From Buxus sempervirens (lineage: Eukaryota > Streptophyta > Magnoliopsida > Buxales > Buxaceae), in contig OX387184.1 of NCBI GenBank assembly GCA_947561395.2, forward strand, positions 15,542,205 through 15,606,204: a stretch of 64,000 bases of DNA, read 5' to 3'. Of the stretch, positions 1 to 11,700 are shown piece by piece. Both the position numbers and the translations under genes were made by a program. Under the pieces are notes generated by a model. That model did no database searches. It worked only from the letters and a program-made list of their open reading frames with translations, and was not told the DNA's origin. How positions within the stretch are numbered: the stretch's first letter is position 1; the number at the start of each line of letters is the position of its first letter.

Positions 1-191
1 ACATATAATGGCAACTCGAACGACTCACAATAGGAAGCAACCTGAAATATTGAAATCCTTGGGTTCCCTCTTTTACCAAAAAAAAAATCCTTAAAACTAG
101 CTTAATTAGTTAATAGGATTGGAGTATAAATCAGCTAAAATTGACCTATTCCAAAAAGCTTATAAATTATAAGAACTAAATACAGCAATTA

Positions 192-411
192 TCTATCTAT
201 ACTACATATAATACGAGGCGTCCCCTTGAGAAGTGTGCCAACACAATGTAAAATTTTCCAAAAAAACCCTTCTTCACATGGTTAAGATTCATTGATGATA
301 GGGGTGTAATTGTCATAACAACTCAATTCTCTTCATTTAAAAGTTAAAGCACTTTTGTAATTGTTCCCACTACATCTCTTCTCACATGCTACTGCATGTA
401 CACCCTACTAG
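192..411 (+). mobile_element. Non-autonomous Helitron, copy 1
   Basis: The element starts with TC after an A (192, or possibly 196) and ends in CTAG followed by T at 408-411, as expected for Helitron insertion between A and T. A perfect 6-bp hairpin (ACATGC-TACT-GCATGT) lies about 8 bases before the CTAG end. The element is about 220 bp, AT-rich and non-coding. It aligns along its whole length with the minus-strand copy at 27823-28039, including the CCAAAAAAACCCTT and CATTTAAAA segments. Helicase/Rep coding capacity is absent, so it would depend on an autonomous partner. The exact 5' base is uncertain because of a TCTATCTAT repeat. Confidence 0.6.
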
Positions 412-590
412 TAATATATAATGCAGGAGAGGCCGTCCTAGATAAGGGTGCTTATCGGGCCAGCTCGACAGGCATGGGCTAAACAAATAGGCCATGTCAT
501 GCCCAGCCCACTACATCCCTTCTCACGTGCAGTATTGCATGTGCACCCTGCTAGTAATATATAATGTAGGAGAGGCCATCTTGGAAAATG
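366..590 (+). repeat. Direct repeat carrying a second Helitron 3' end
   Basis: About 80 bp at 366-444 recurs at 508-590, including the hairpin, the CTAG terminus (551-554) and the bases beyond it (TAATATATAATG, then GGAGAGGCC). Between the copies, about 437-507 resembles a worn hAT end (AAGGGTGCTTATCGGGCC) like the termini at 52206 and 56820. The second hairpin (CACGTGCA/TGCATGTG) has 7 of 8 pairs. A segmental duplication of the Helitron end plus flank explains it best. Confidence 0.6.
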
Positions 591-1984
591 TGTGAAAAAC
601 AGAATTTTTTTTTCCTCTAAGATAAACTTTTAATGCTTTTTACTTTATAATGTTTTATTGTAATGTATTTTTGGGCTTTTTACGTTTATAACCTAAATTA
701 TGATATATTTATATTTATATCCCTTTATTTTTAGTATTTATCTCCATACATCTATACGTACCATAATCGTTGCAGATGTACTCCTAATTTTAGAGTTCCT
801 GAAATTTTATTAAATGACTAAAATAACCATTTGTAAAATAAAATGAAATTTGCATTTATCTTCCTATACTAATAACCCAAATTTTCTTGATTGCAGATTT
901 TCAGCAAATCAAAATATCAACATAGGTATGTTTATTTCCATGTGGATCTTTGAAAATCTTTTTTTTTTTTTTTGGTAGTGAAATGAAAATTTTCTTTGAA
1001 AATCTTGGAAATACTTGCACGCAAGCACCATCTTTAATGAACCTGACAAAGGAAGAAGAGAGGAGCCCTGCACAAAGTGAAGGCTTTGCAAGCAAAAACA
1101 ACAAACTGACCCGAAAAATGTATGGAACCCATTGACAGCTTTAGTCTCTCACAGGGTATTTGTTCTGATTCTGAATCCAGACACCATTTGCAGACATGCA
1201 TGAATGACTGGTGACTGGTGACTGGTGAGGCCCACACCTCACCTGGAAGACTAATATGTCCTGTTACACAAAGATGAAATCCCTTTCATGCATTTTATTT
1301 TGGCTGTAACCATCATGTCATCTCATCCTTGAATCACCTTTTTCTAATAAACAAACATAGTTGTGTTATCATCAAACCATCCTTAAGGACCTTGACAGCA
1401 ACATACTATTTATGGGGTATTATTGTATGTTCACTTGGATCTCCCTTTATTCAAGCCTTTTCAACTTGCTCATACTTTATTAAAGAACAAGCTAGATTTC
1501 TTATAAAAGATCTGGCTCTAAGTAGGATGTAATCACCAATCAAGGTCATACAACTCGGTCTAAAGTTTGGGCTGTCAACAAACTTGTTTAGCTCAAATCA
1601 AGCTCCAGCTCGACTGGCATGAGCTTAATAATTAAGAATTTCTAATTGTGGTGTAAGAATATAAGTTTGAGTCTGAACGTATCTAGGGCTATCAATGCAT
1701 AGAATCTATATCTGACTTCGATCAGAAATTACATGCTAAATATGGATTTAAGCTGATGATCAATAGTTCATATGGATGAGCGGATCCAATTAAATTTGAA
1801 TACAAACCAAATAAGTTGTAATATTTTTATTATAGTAAGATTACTTTCGTCTTTTTAAAATCAAAATTTTCTTACCCTCTACTGAATAATAATTAGGAAA
1901 GAGAATGGAGTCATTGGCTGCTCATGCTCGACGTCTCCAAAGTCCAAATCTTTTGCCACCATGAAAGATAGTGCTACTATGCAG
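555..1984. other. Intergenic, no gene seen
   Basis: This stretch is AT-rich, with poly-T runs and only short, low-complexity open frames. I see no splice-supported exon, RNA gene or terminal repeat. Confidence 0.5.
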
Positions 1985-2335
1985 TGTTTTGAGTTTTGAC
2001 GGCATGCCGCTTCGATTTTTTCTCCCCAGCGAAAGCGATGCATTTCGCTAGGGGAATTCGCCAGGGTAATTTCTTTGGCGATTTTTCAACGAAATGGGGC
2101 AGTGTGCTGAGTGAAACAAAGTGAAACCGGCAAAACATAGAAGAAAAATGCAAATTTATTTAATTTTTATTAGCGAAATGAGTGGCATGCCGGCGAAATT
2201 TTCCCAAAATCCAAAAAAAACCCAATTTTTGCCCATTTTTAATTTTCCGGCATTTCAACGACATGCTGCCGAAATTTCGTTTTGACCGACTCGCCCATCA
2301 GCACCGAAATAATAAACCTTGCTACCATGGTAGGT
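1985..2335. repeat. GAAATTTCG-rich dispersed element, copy 1
   Basis: Short self-complementary motifs (CGAAATTTCG, GCGAAATG, GGCATGCCG) recur in both orientations over about 350 bp. The right end (AAACCTTG) matches the end of the similar element at 22310-22640. This is probably a decayed MITE. The borders are approximate and no target duplication was found. Confidence 0.35.
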
Positions 2336-4690
2336 TCCCCTTCTCTCTTTTTTTTTGTCAAGAATGACGATTATCCTGATAACAAATGTGTTGTTTTAGA
2401 ATAATTCTGATATTCAAGAATTTGAATACCATGAATTATAGTTAGTCCATCAATTTGAAAATCATACAAAATTCCAATTGCATTCAGATCAAATTTACTT
2501 TGCATAAAAATCATTAAAGGTTTAAGGCTTGTTGCCAATCCATCCTATCCCTTTCACGACCCTATTTTGACAAGACCTACATTGGGATTATAATCCTTTT
2601 TTTTTTTTTGAAACATGACTCATTTAGCTATAGTAAAATAAATAAAATAGTACTCGTGAGTTATAAAAAATTTAATATCATATATTATTATTATAAAAGA
2701 GAAAAGGATTTTCCCAATAGGATTGGGAGTGGGTAACGACAAAAATGATGGTGAATATTGTTTTGATGATGTGTGCAACGATACGAATGCAATGAAATAT
2801 ATGCCTATTACAGGAATTAAAAGGAAGTCGTTGACAATCCATGGCGGCTTTTGATGAATAACTTATGGCTGCACTCCTTCAATATTTCAACAAACAATTG
2901 AACTGAGAGCTCAACACTCCAGTTTAGTACGTAAGAAGCCTTGTCCTGAATCAAAGAAATGGTGATCCTTTTTAGTATTTTCTTTTTTTTCAAACATGTC
3001 ACCAGCAAAAATTGGCAACAAGAAATGATGTCCATAGACTCCATACTAGATTAAGATCATATAAAATACCATTCTTCATTGCTGATGACTCACTCCACAT
3101 TCCCTTTTATTTAAGAGAGAGGGGGGGGGGGGGGGGGGACCTCCAGATCATAAAACTGTAATATTACATATGTTTGCGTGTATAAGCATTAGTTAATGGA
3201 TATAAAAGGCTATTATGACCGTAATCATGCCATTAAGCTAGTATTGAGTGAAAGGAGTGTGGAAGAATTGAGCTCAGTAATAACTAACAAAGCCTTGAAC
3301 TTTTATCTTAGATTAGATTATTTCTCAGAAGGAAGATTAACTATGAGTGTGAAAATGGAGGGGTCCGGTTATCAAAATAACATGTGTCCATCTCACCTAC
3401 CTTTGGTGGGGTGCTTAAAAATTTTGGACTAAATTAAGGGTACCATGTTGGATGCATGATTGATTAGTCAAAAAGTTATAGCTGGACCCTAGAATTATAA
3501 GGAATTTTCCTTGTTTAAGTGATGTGCCAAATTGACAAAAAAGAAAAAAGAAAAAGAAAAAGAGAATTTTATCTTGATGTTGGCAGAGGAAAAAGACAAA
3601 AGGAAAGGACAAAAATAAAAAGAAAGAAAAGAAGTGCATCAATTTATGTTTTGTTAAAGTGACTTTAATATGCCTTCTGTAAGTGCTTTTCTTTACTTCT
3701 TTTTCTTTCTTTCTTTCTTTCTTTTTTTCCCCTTTCTTCCTCTTGCTTATGTCTCTATGTTTATGTTTGTCTTTGTGTCCTACAAGCTGAATTTCATTTG
3801 TCAAGGTATAAAGGATCTATTTATAATCATTTTCCTTTAAAAAAAAGGGGAAAAAGTTGCATGGGGTTGCCTGATGCAGAAGATTACAGATCTAGAGGGA
3901 TATTAAACAACAGCCAGTTATTGGTAGGTTGTCTGCATTTTCATTCCATTTTCAACCCAAGGAGTACACATGTGGGCTTGCAAAGCTTGGACCAAATGCT
4001 GGAACCCTACCAGCTTGGGTGCATCAACAGGGAATTACACCAAATACACTCAACTCAATACCTATATCATAGGGACCATTCTTAAGTGTCAACAGAACTT
4101 TAAAATTGAAGCTAAAAGGATATTAATGAGAAGATCACCTAATGGAAAGCACAACACTAGTGGATCTGCCCCTTCTAAATCAAATAAAGGCCTTCACTCA
4201 CAGATATTAGGATAGATGCTAAAGCTTGTTACTTGGCAAGTTGGCATATAGACATGCATATGCAATAACAAGGACAGTTGAACTTTGATAAATCTATATT
4301 AATCTCAAACAATAAATTTAGTATGATTTGCAATACCTCAGATAGGGGCACAAGCACAAACACCTTTCTTTCATCTCTCAGCTAGATGATGAAGCCGTAC
4401 CATTGAGAGTTCGTTTGTGACGCGGAGGTTAAGTAGGGAACAGCACCTGCATTGATCTTTGATTGTTTTGATACAAACTAGTGAATGCTTGCACAGGGGA
4501 GTGGCAACCATAGTAACTAATTTGTGTAATAAATCAACTGTACTACATCACCTTATCAAGTAATATTACATCACTAAGATGTCAGAAGTTTCAACTCATT
4601 GATATTAGATAGCCATACCTTAAATATAACAATCAAATAGATATCAGAACAGTTAGCTGATCATTTTTACAATACATAGATTGAATCACT
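2336..4690. other. Intergenic, no gene seen
   Basis: The stretch is AT-rich with mononucleotide runs, including an 18-base G run at 3121-3138 and a CTTT repeat near 3708-3724. The open frame on the minus strand at 3415-3804 is Lys/Phe-rich low complexity and is not accepted as a gene. Confidence 0.45.
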
Positions 4691-5798
4691 TCTACAGGGG
4701 CCAAAGGCATTCTGGGGAAGGCAATAACAAATGCATAAAGATTTTTTGATCTGTGGGTTCATGTTTTCTAAAAGCTAATTTGTTGTCCGAAGACCACAAA
4801 AACTGGACTAGCAATTCAGTAAAAACATTAAAATTAAAAGCATGCCCCATTATGAGGGATCCAAAATCATTGTATTGTATGACATGATTCTTCAAAGAAC
4901 ATAGTACAGGAAGGGGCCTATATCTGGTGAGCATCCCCCTGGCTCAATAAAAGAACCAGTACAAATGTCCCTTCCGCCAACTCATCCACCACCCAACTGC
5001 AAGATTATGGTCTTGATGCAAAAGTAGCAGACTTAGAGAGCAAGAGGTGCTGTAGACAAACTTTACAGGATGCGCCAATCAGCCAACATATCATGGCTGA
5101 CACTAGTGGCCTTCTTCCTCACAGGAAATTTTTTTCAGGGCTTTGAATATCATGAATAACCAGATCGCCAAAAGCTATACTTTTTACTCTCTTTTCCTGG
5201 GCCATTCATTTTGATGAATTACCTCAAAGGATTTATAAGCCAAACAAATCATAAAGTTTTTATTAGCCTGCAACACTTTTTGATGGTTACCCAAGATGCA
5301 AATAACCATCATATTGACTCAAACAGAATGTGAAAGAAGTCATCACCAATTAAGCAAAATAAGTTCCAATAGAACACATAATTATGTACAAATCTAGCTC
5401 CTACAGACACAATTGAAAAAGGTTAATACAGTATCAACATGAATTTGTAAACAGGACCTACAATGACATATCCAGAATCCATTTAGAGAAAACAAACTTG
5501 TTCCTACATGTATAATACCCAAAACAAACAATGGGAGAGAACCTTTCAATAAATCAGTTGACATATTTGGTGCTGTCACACAGTGTTCTGCTCCACAAGA
5601 GCACACTCTACTTATCTACTTTCCACCATTCTTTGCATACTCCAACACTGACATGAGCATCAGAAGAAGTTTATGCCCAAACGCAGAAACCTTATCATAT
5701 CTTGCTCTTGAAGCGGCAGTTAAAAATAGAGATCCGAATCAAAGTGCTCTTACAAGATTTCCAATAAATGATAGCAGCGGGAATGTGATGCAGACAAA
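4691..5798 (-). other. 3' flank of the 216-aa protein gene
   Basis: This lies directly downstream of the stop codon at 5799-5801 on the minus strand and should include the 3' UTR. I cannot place the polyadenylation site. No further exon is needed because exon 3 ends in a stop. Confidence 0.4.
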
Positions 5799-8700
5799 TC
5801 AGTAAGGAGATTCATGAGCGGGACTATCAGCATGCATGTCCATGGAGGAATCATTCGAGCTGTGAGAATTGGAATCTCTGGTCTGGTGATGAGGAATGTG
5901 GGTCTCAGTGTTCCTCGTTCCATTCTCAGAGGGCATGATGTTGTTTGAATAATACCCATCCTGAGTCAAGTGATAGTGCTGAAGGCTCGTATTAATATGA
6001 CTTGACAGCTCATTTGAAAAGACCAAATTCCTACTTTGGTGATCAGAGCACCCAGAACGAGGCCCCTGCCCAATGGTAGTTGGCCCAAATGTTCCAGATG
6101 AAACTGGAGCACCCGAATTCAGGAAGTGCATGTCAGCCTGGGGGTTTTGATGTTGAGATGGCACTCTCGGGGACATTAATGGCTCCTCTCCACCACAGTC
6201 AAGCTCACTCTGTAAAAAGATGTTCAAAAGTGGACCATTAACCATTATATATTACATATCTTGTTAAAAATGTTGTAGGGTACTCAAGCAGCATGTATTA
6301 GATCTTGTCACCTAGGTCTAGGTGACCGCCCAATCGCTTAGTTTAGAGAATGATCTATTATCTAGCTTTGCTAGGCATTTTGTTTTTAACAACCTAGCTA
6401 TGCTCTTATAGGAACACATGCGATTTTATTGTTTACGACTTAAAATAACATTATTTAATCAAAATGCAATGATTCATCATATATACACTCTACATATATA
6501 GCATAAATCAACTAATATAACAGAAAAAAATTAACAATGAAAATCCGTTACCAGAGAAACAAAAATAAAAAGAGACTAACATTAACAGAATGACACCAGA
6601 GGGTTCTAGTACTTGCTACAAATGGGGAAAAAAACAGACAATAATTGATGTTGAGTGTGGACAAAAAGCAGAAAAGGAGGCTAAGAAGTTTGTTACACAA
6701 AAAGAAGAAAGAAAAAGAAAAAAATCGATTGGTATGGGCAATTGTGAAGATGGTGAGAGGAAGACTTCTTATAATATAAACAAAACTGTAAGCAATATTA
6801 TTTACTAAAAAATATAAATAATTAACCAAAAACTCAAAGCAATAGCGACCAACAGTTGAATCATTTAGAGAGAAAGTAGGCTAAGAAGTTTGTTTAAAAA
6901 AACCAAAAAAAGAAAAATACAAATGGTATGTGCAATTGTTGAAGATGGTGAGGGGAAAGACTTTTGAAGAAGAGTGCAGTTTATGGTATTTGTGAGAGGC
7001 TGAATATATGAGATTTGGGTGGTATACTTGGGTGCAATATTGTTACTCTGCCTAATTCTTACTTGGGCATTCCTCTTGGTGCATCTTTCAAGCTAAATTA
7101 GCATGGGCCCATATGGTGGAGAGGTAGCAGAAAAAATTAGAGATTTGGAAGAGATATTTCTTTAGAAAGGTGGAAGGTTAACTCTGCTTATATGCGCACT
7201 AGCAAACCTTCCAACAAAACTTATGTCCATTTTGCAGATTCCCTCATCTGTTGTTCAACTTATTGAAAAATTACAAACAAATTTCTTTGGAAAGATAGGG
7301 AGAATGAACAGAAATATCATTTTCTGGATTGGAAAAGCGCATGTAAGAGCAAGGAGGAAGGAGGTTTTGCATTCGACCCAAAGGCATTTAATAAAGCACT
7401 ATTTCAAAATGGATCTGGAGGTTTAGCGTCAATTGTCTCAAAATGAGTAAAATGACAGGGATTGGTTTCCTAGAAATATTAATGGTTCATATGAGGTCAG
7501 TCTTTGGAGGCCCATAAGCAAACTTAGGGACAAGGTCAAAATGGGTATTAAGTTCAAAGTTGGGGGGGTGTTGGAAGCAAAGATAAGTTCTGGAATGATG
7601 ACTGGTGAGGAAGGAACCAACTTAAAAACCAGATTTTTCAATTTTTTTTTTTTTTTTGTTTTTTGTGGCAGACATACTTTTGAAGGCATATCATGCCTAC
7701 ATCCTTCCCTTTGAATGGTGATGAAGATAGAAAGACTTTAATATTAGTATTAAATCCAATCATATTTAATATTAGTATACATTAAAAAGGCAACAGTAAG
7801 GGATCTTATTTTTTATAAACAATTCAAGGTTGTGAAATTTAAATTTGAGGATCCACCAGTTAGTCTGGGAGCTGCACCATATAGCCTCTTTAACGTCTTT
7901 GTTTGGAGGAGCAAATGATAGCGCAGGGCTTGAACTTATGGAAATAGAATGTCTCAGGCAAATATTCTACCAAGTCTTTCTATCTTCATCACCATTCAAA
8001 GGGAAGGATGTAGGCATGCTATGCCTTCAAAAGTATGCTTTCTTCTATGGACTGCAGCTCTACCAAAGATCCTAACTGTGTAAACCTTAGTCAAAAAGGG
8101 GCTGGATGATGCCAAACAGACGCATTATGTGTAAGAATCAAGCTGAGAATGAGGATCGTTTGCTGATCAACTGAGAGGTGGCATCCATGGTATGGTATTA
8201 TTTATTTTCCAGATTTCAGGTGTCTTGGGTTCAAGCACAAAATTTTCAACAGATGATGTTGGCATGGAGACCTATGAGAAATACATCAAAGGTTGGTTAG
8301 TCTCTATGGATTTTGACACTTACTGCGGTTGCATGGGCAATTTGGAAAGAAAGGAATAGGAGGAATTTTGAACGCAAATAAAGGACAGTTCAGTTTCTAC
8401 TTACTTCGGTGTTGCAACTTCTGGTTCTCTGGGTTCCTACCCATAGTTCTGTGTTGAGTTGGAATTTGATTCAGATCCACAGTATAGCAACTTTCATGTT
8501 TTATGAGTAGGAATAGGTTGGTTTCTGTTTCAGCTTTGTACATCTTTCATGTACTGCCGTATTGCTGCTTACTATCTTCTTTTCTTTTTAATGAATATTT
8601 TTATTACCAATCAAAAAAGGAAAAAAAACTGTAAGCAATATATAAGACCCAAAAAAAAAAAAACTAAATATAACCAAAAACTCTGAGCAATAGTGATCAA

Positions 8701-11700
8701 CAGTTGAATCATATACAGAGAAAGTCCCTTAATTAGTTGTTTGAGAACTTATTCTTTCCTCTGTTAATAAAACAAAGAGTTAACAGACGTTTGTGCATAC
8801 AAAAAATGGTTAAGTCAATTGTTATTAATTGAAAATAAGCTAAAGTTACACAACTAAGTAATGACTTCATATGAGTGATTTAATATGTTAATATTTTATA
8901 ACATACATTTATAAGCTTAATAGATGATGCAAAAAAGTTACAAAATCATGTAATCAATTAGTCTAAACAACCATGTTGCCCAAACTTATGCATAGGTGAC
9001 CATCATCTAGGTCATTTAGAAAGAAAAAAATTGCTTAGGCAACTAGGTAACCTCCTCTGTTAAAAACAAATGCATAAATTCCAAAGAGGATATCTCTTAT
9101 TTTTAAAAAGACAAAGGGCAGAAGAGGAAACCAGAACCAACATTAAACAACCCACTACATCAGTTATCTGGATCACCAACAAGCATTACAAAGATCCGCA
9201 AATTCCATCCATTCCACCATTTAGTCAGCTGAGAAAGTGCCACATTTCGGGAACGTGAAGCAAGCTTGATAATTTCTGTTTGGAATAATTATTTATGCTT
9301 CAAATAATTATTCTCACCTCTACTTAACGAAAGTAAAATATTTGCATAACCAGATAGATATTGTCCCACTGAACCATGTTGGCACAACTTCAAGACATCC
9401 AAATACCAAAGCCCATAACCCTTTCTACTCTAAAAGAGTTAACTAAGACAATAATATTGATTCAAGATGGTAACAAGAACAAATAATGCTAACTATATGT
9501 TTAAGGCATCAGACCTGTGAACTCAAGAGTTTGATAAAACCATCTCAAACATGGTGACAATTTCCTCTCTTAAGATAAATATATATTATAAAAAAAATGT
9601 ACTTCTACACTATCATGGTATTTCAGATCTAAAGTTTCTTACGCTGAAAACCACATCGACTTCCAAGAAACAGCTGTGATTCGGGTTGATCATAACAAGG
9701 AAAAGGCAAGATTACCCAAGAGAAGGAAAATTTCAGAATTTGGGGTCCCACTGGAAAGGTCAATTTTTTTACACACACACTCTCTCCCTCCCTCCCTCCC
9801 TCCCTCTCCCTGAGGAAAGGATGTAGATGTTGCCTATGCAGAGTTGCTGTCTGTAAGGAATTGAGGGGTGAAATAAGATCAACGTGATTCTCATCTGTGA
9901 CATGGTCTGTTTTTGGTACATGTTAATATTTTAGACATTTACAAACACAAAAAATATGCTAAGGGATACGGCAACAGATGCAACACAAATACCTTTAAGT
10001 GAAATATATATTTTTATGCTCCAGTGTCTTTATGCGTGAGTTTTTCTTTCCTTGTTTTCTTTTTTTCTTTCTGATGAATGATGGATAGATATATTAAATG
10101 AAACACAATAATAAACAAGGGCTACATGGGACCAATGAGGGGTGGATAACCATGAGGAGCCGAAACAGCAAAGAGACAAAGAGAAGAAAATACATCAAAA
10201 CAGCAAAACAACACCAGAAGCAACTTAGAATCTAATTAAAAGAGCAATTGTAGACCAATCTCGAATAACATCTCCAAGTGAAAGTAAGCCGAATTCCTTC
10301 TTGATACATACCCATGAAGCAGCCACAACTTCGATATCTTCTAATATCCTCTTTTTCTGTATTCTTTGTTCAAATATAGATTGATTTCGTGCGAACCAAA
10401 CAGCCCAACTTGTCTCAAAAAAAGTCGCATGATACATCAACTTTTGTCCCTCGAAAGGGGAAACACCATTGCTTCACAAGATCAGAAATCCCCTTAGGAA
10501 TTACCCAGCTTAACCCCAATAAGCTTAAAAAGTGAGACCAAAAAAATCGATCACCTTACAGTGCACAAACAAGTGGTCCCCAGATTCTCCTTCTTTGAGA
10601 CACATGATGTGCACATTGAAGAGTTAGCCAAAAACTTCCATCTCTTTTGTAGGTTATAGAGAGTTTTTAATCCATTATGCAAAGCAGTCCAAGCGAATGC
10701 TTTTGGAGCGGCTGGAGCATGCCAAAGAAATGGGGGCTGAAAAGGGAAGAGAGAGATGGGGGGTTGGGGGCAGGGGCCCTCTAGGAAAGGAGCACAAGTG
10801 ATTGAAAAAAGACTCTGTGGTGAACAAGCCATGAGGGATAAGAGACCAGCAACGACTATTGGATACAGAAGGGTTGAGCGTGGGATATCAAGTTCTCGCG
10901 TGGATGGTACAAACCTAGTGAGAATTTGGGGCCTAAGAATGAGCCAAAGATAGTTCATACAAACCACGAAGCCTAAATGATTCCAGAAGAGTTTATTTGA
11001 GCAGATCTTGGAGCCTCGCTTGACAACGTGATAGACTCATGGCAAAATGGAAAATGGAATTATAAATGTTTGCACAGCAGGGCTATGAAAATCCATGAAA
11101 GGTGAAAGGGCATCCTGTTCATGCCAATTGCTCATTTGCTTCCGTTTCACTCTTGGTATGCACATTTGGGCTTCTCTTGCAATTTAATGGCCCCTCTCTA
11201 CTCAGATTTCTTCTCACTTCAGAGATACATAACTGATTCATAGGAAAGCATCCATGAAAAATTAAACAGTGCAATGAGAACTTGACCTCAATCAAAGCAA
11301 TGAAAACACTGAATCATCATGACCGCTTTAGTTCTGTTCATATTCCAAACATTGAAACTGATCACTGATCCAAGACTAGAATTTTCAGACAACAACTGGA
11401 CCCTCCCCCTCCCACAACTAGTTTAACACTTCAAAATTCCACCTCAAATTAGAAAGAATCAAATCCAAAATTGTGGATGCCTTTTCATTTGCTATTTTCT
11501 TTCTTTCAGAAAAAAAACTGCCAAAAAAGTCCACAGAAAACAGGACGAAACTTATTATATGAGTTCTGTGTTAGCATACGCCCCTATGACAAAGATGGTT
11601 GCTGATACTTATTTAACCCAACAACCATAAGGAGTGAAAGTATATGCTAATATCTCCTAAAGAAAGAATCCACGGAAGGCTGAAATTTGGCAGGAGGTCT

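Larger units (their letters stand above)
6681..8727 (+). repeat. Tandem duplication split by a LINE (A-B-A'-[LINE]-B')
   Basis: Block A (about 6681-6770: CTAAGAAGTTTGTT ... GATGGTGAG) recurs at about 6880-6970. Block B (about 6777-6876: AACTGTAAGCAATAT ... CAACAGTTGAATCAT) recurs at about 8628-8727. The order A, B, A', LINE, B' means that a roughly 200-bp tandem duplication existed first and the LINE then landed near the A'/B' joint of the second copy. Confidence 0.6.

Noticed and set aside
3415-3804. 129-codon minus-strand frame
   Set aside because: Lys/Glu- and Phe-rich low complexity generated by CTTT and A/G-rich repeats.
6777-8727. A 100-bp target-site duplication of the LINE
   Set aside because: The A block is repeated as well, which shows a prior tandem duplication rather than a duplication made by the LINE.
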